Of a stretch of 5,558 nt of DNA, positions 5,530-5,558 are shown in pieces (within the stretch, counting starts at the first letter, position 1; every line of letters begins with the position of its first letter). The position numbers and the translations under genes are program-made. The notes beneath the pieces are model-generated. The model did not search any database and was not told where the DNA came from. It saw only the letters and a program-made list of their open reading frames with translations. Source of the stretch: an uncultured Selenomonas sp. (GTDB taxonomy: Bacteria; Bacillota; Negativicutes; Selenomonadales; Selenomonadaceae); the NCBI GenBank assembly GCA_937915915.1, contig CALGGN010000174.1:1-5558 (forward strand), given 5' to 3'.

Positions 5530-5558
5530 AGATCGGAAGAGCGTCGTGTAGGGAAAGA
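5530..5558. other. Illumina TruSeq adapter contamination
   Basis: The last 29 bases begin AGATCGGAAGAGC and continue exactly as the reverse complement of the TruSeq universal adapter, as I know it. They are not genomic. They put a false DRKSVV tail and stop on the preceding gene and mark a contig end in a short-read assembly. Confidence 0.97.

Noticed and set aside
1..5558. CRISPR array, tRNA or rRNA genes
   Set aside because: No regularly spaced repeats were found and no tRNA- or rRNA-like segments were recognised by eye on either strand.

Overview
The window looks like chromosomal DNA from a low-to-mid GC Firmicute, most plausibly a Negativicute of the Selenomonas type. The grounds are protein style (a FIST-domain sensor, a FecE-like ATPase, an HPr-like protein) and strong AAGGAG/GAGGTG ribosome sites. 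This placement is an inference; no marker gene is present. The last 29 bases are Illumina adapter, so the right edge is almost certainly the end of a draft contig.

Left part (1-2758): the end of an upstream gene (possibly hsdR), then hsdM and hsdS of a Type I restriction-modification system, all on the + strand. hsdM and hsdS overlap by ATGA and are probably translationally coupled. HsdM supplies the adenine-N6 methyltransferase and HsdS the two target-recognition domains that set sequence specificity. hsdS, above all its first half, is visibly more A/T-rich than hsdM, as expected for exchangeable recognition domains.

Middle part (2759-3323): a small DUF559 (Vsr-like/PD-(D/E)XK-type) nuclease gene sits between two inverted copies of a palindromic repeat. 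The left copy supplies its ribosome-binding site and the right copy supplies its last five codons and stop. Directly after the right copy is an 84-base second copy of the hsdS 3' end, 71/84 identical to the intact one, with nearly all differences at third codon positions. The arrangement looks like a compact gene cassette lodged at the edge of an hsdS allele, or like the scar of an hsdS replacement.

Right part (3324-5558): a strong extended -10 promoter leads into a small protein whose C-terminal part aligns without gaps to HPr. It keeps the regulatory Ser46 and Arg17 but has Gly in place of the catalytic His15, a Crh-like pattern. A long terminator-like hairpin separates it from a FecE/FepC-type ABC ATPase with all its motifs but no permease or binding protein nearby. 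The last gene encodes a FIST sensory domain and is cut off by the contig end; its apparent stop codon lies in adapter sequence.

The most unusual features are the repeat-bounded DUF559 cassette with the duplicated hsdS tail and the His-less HPr-like protein.
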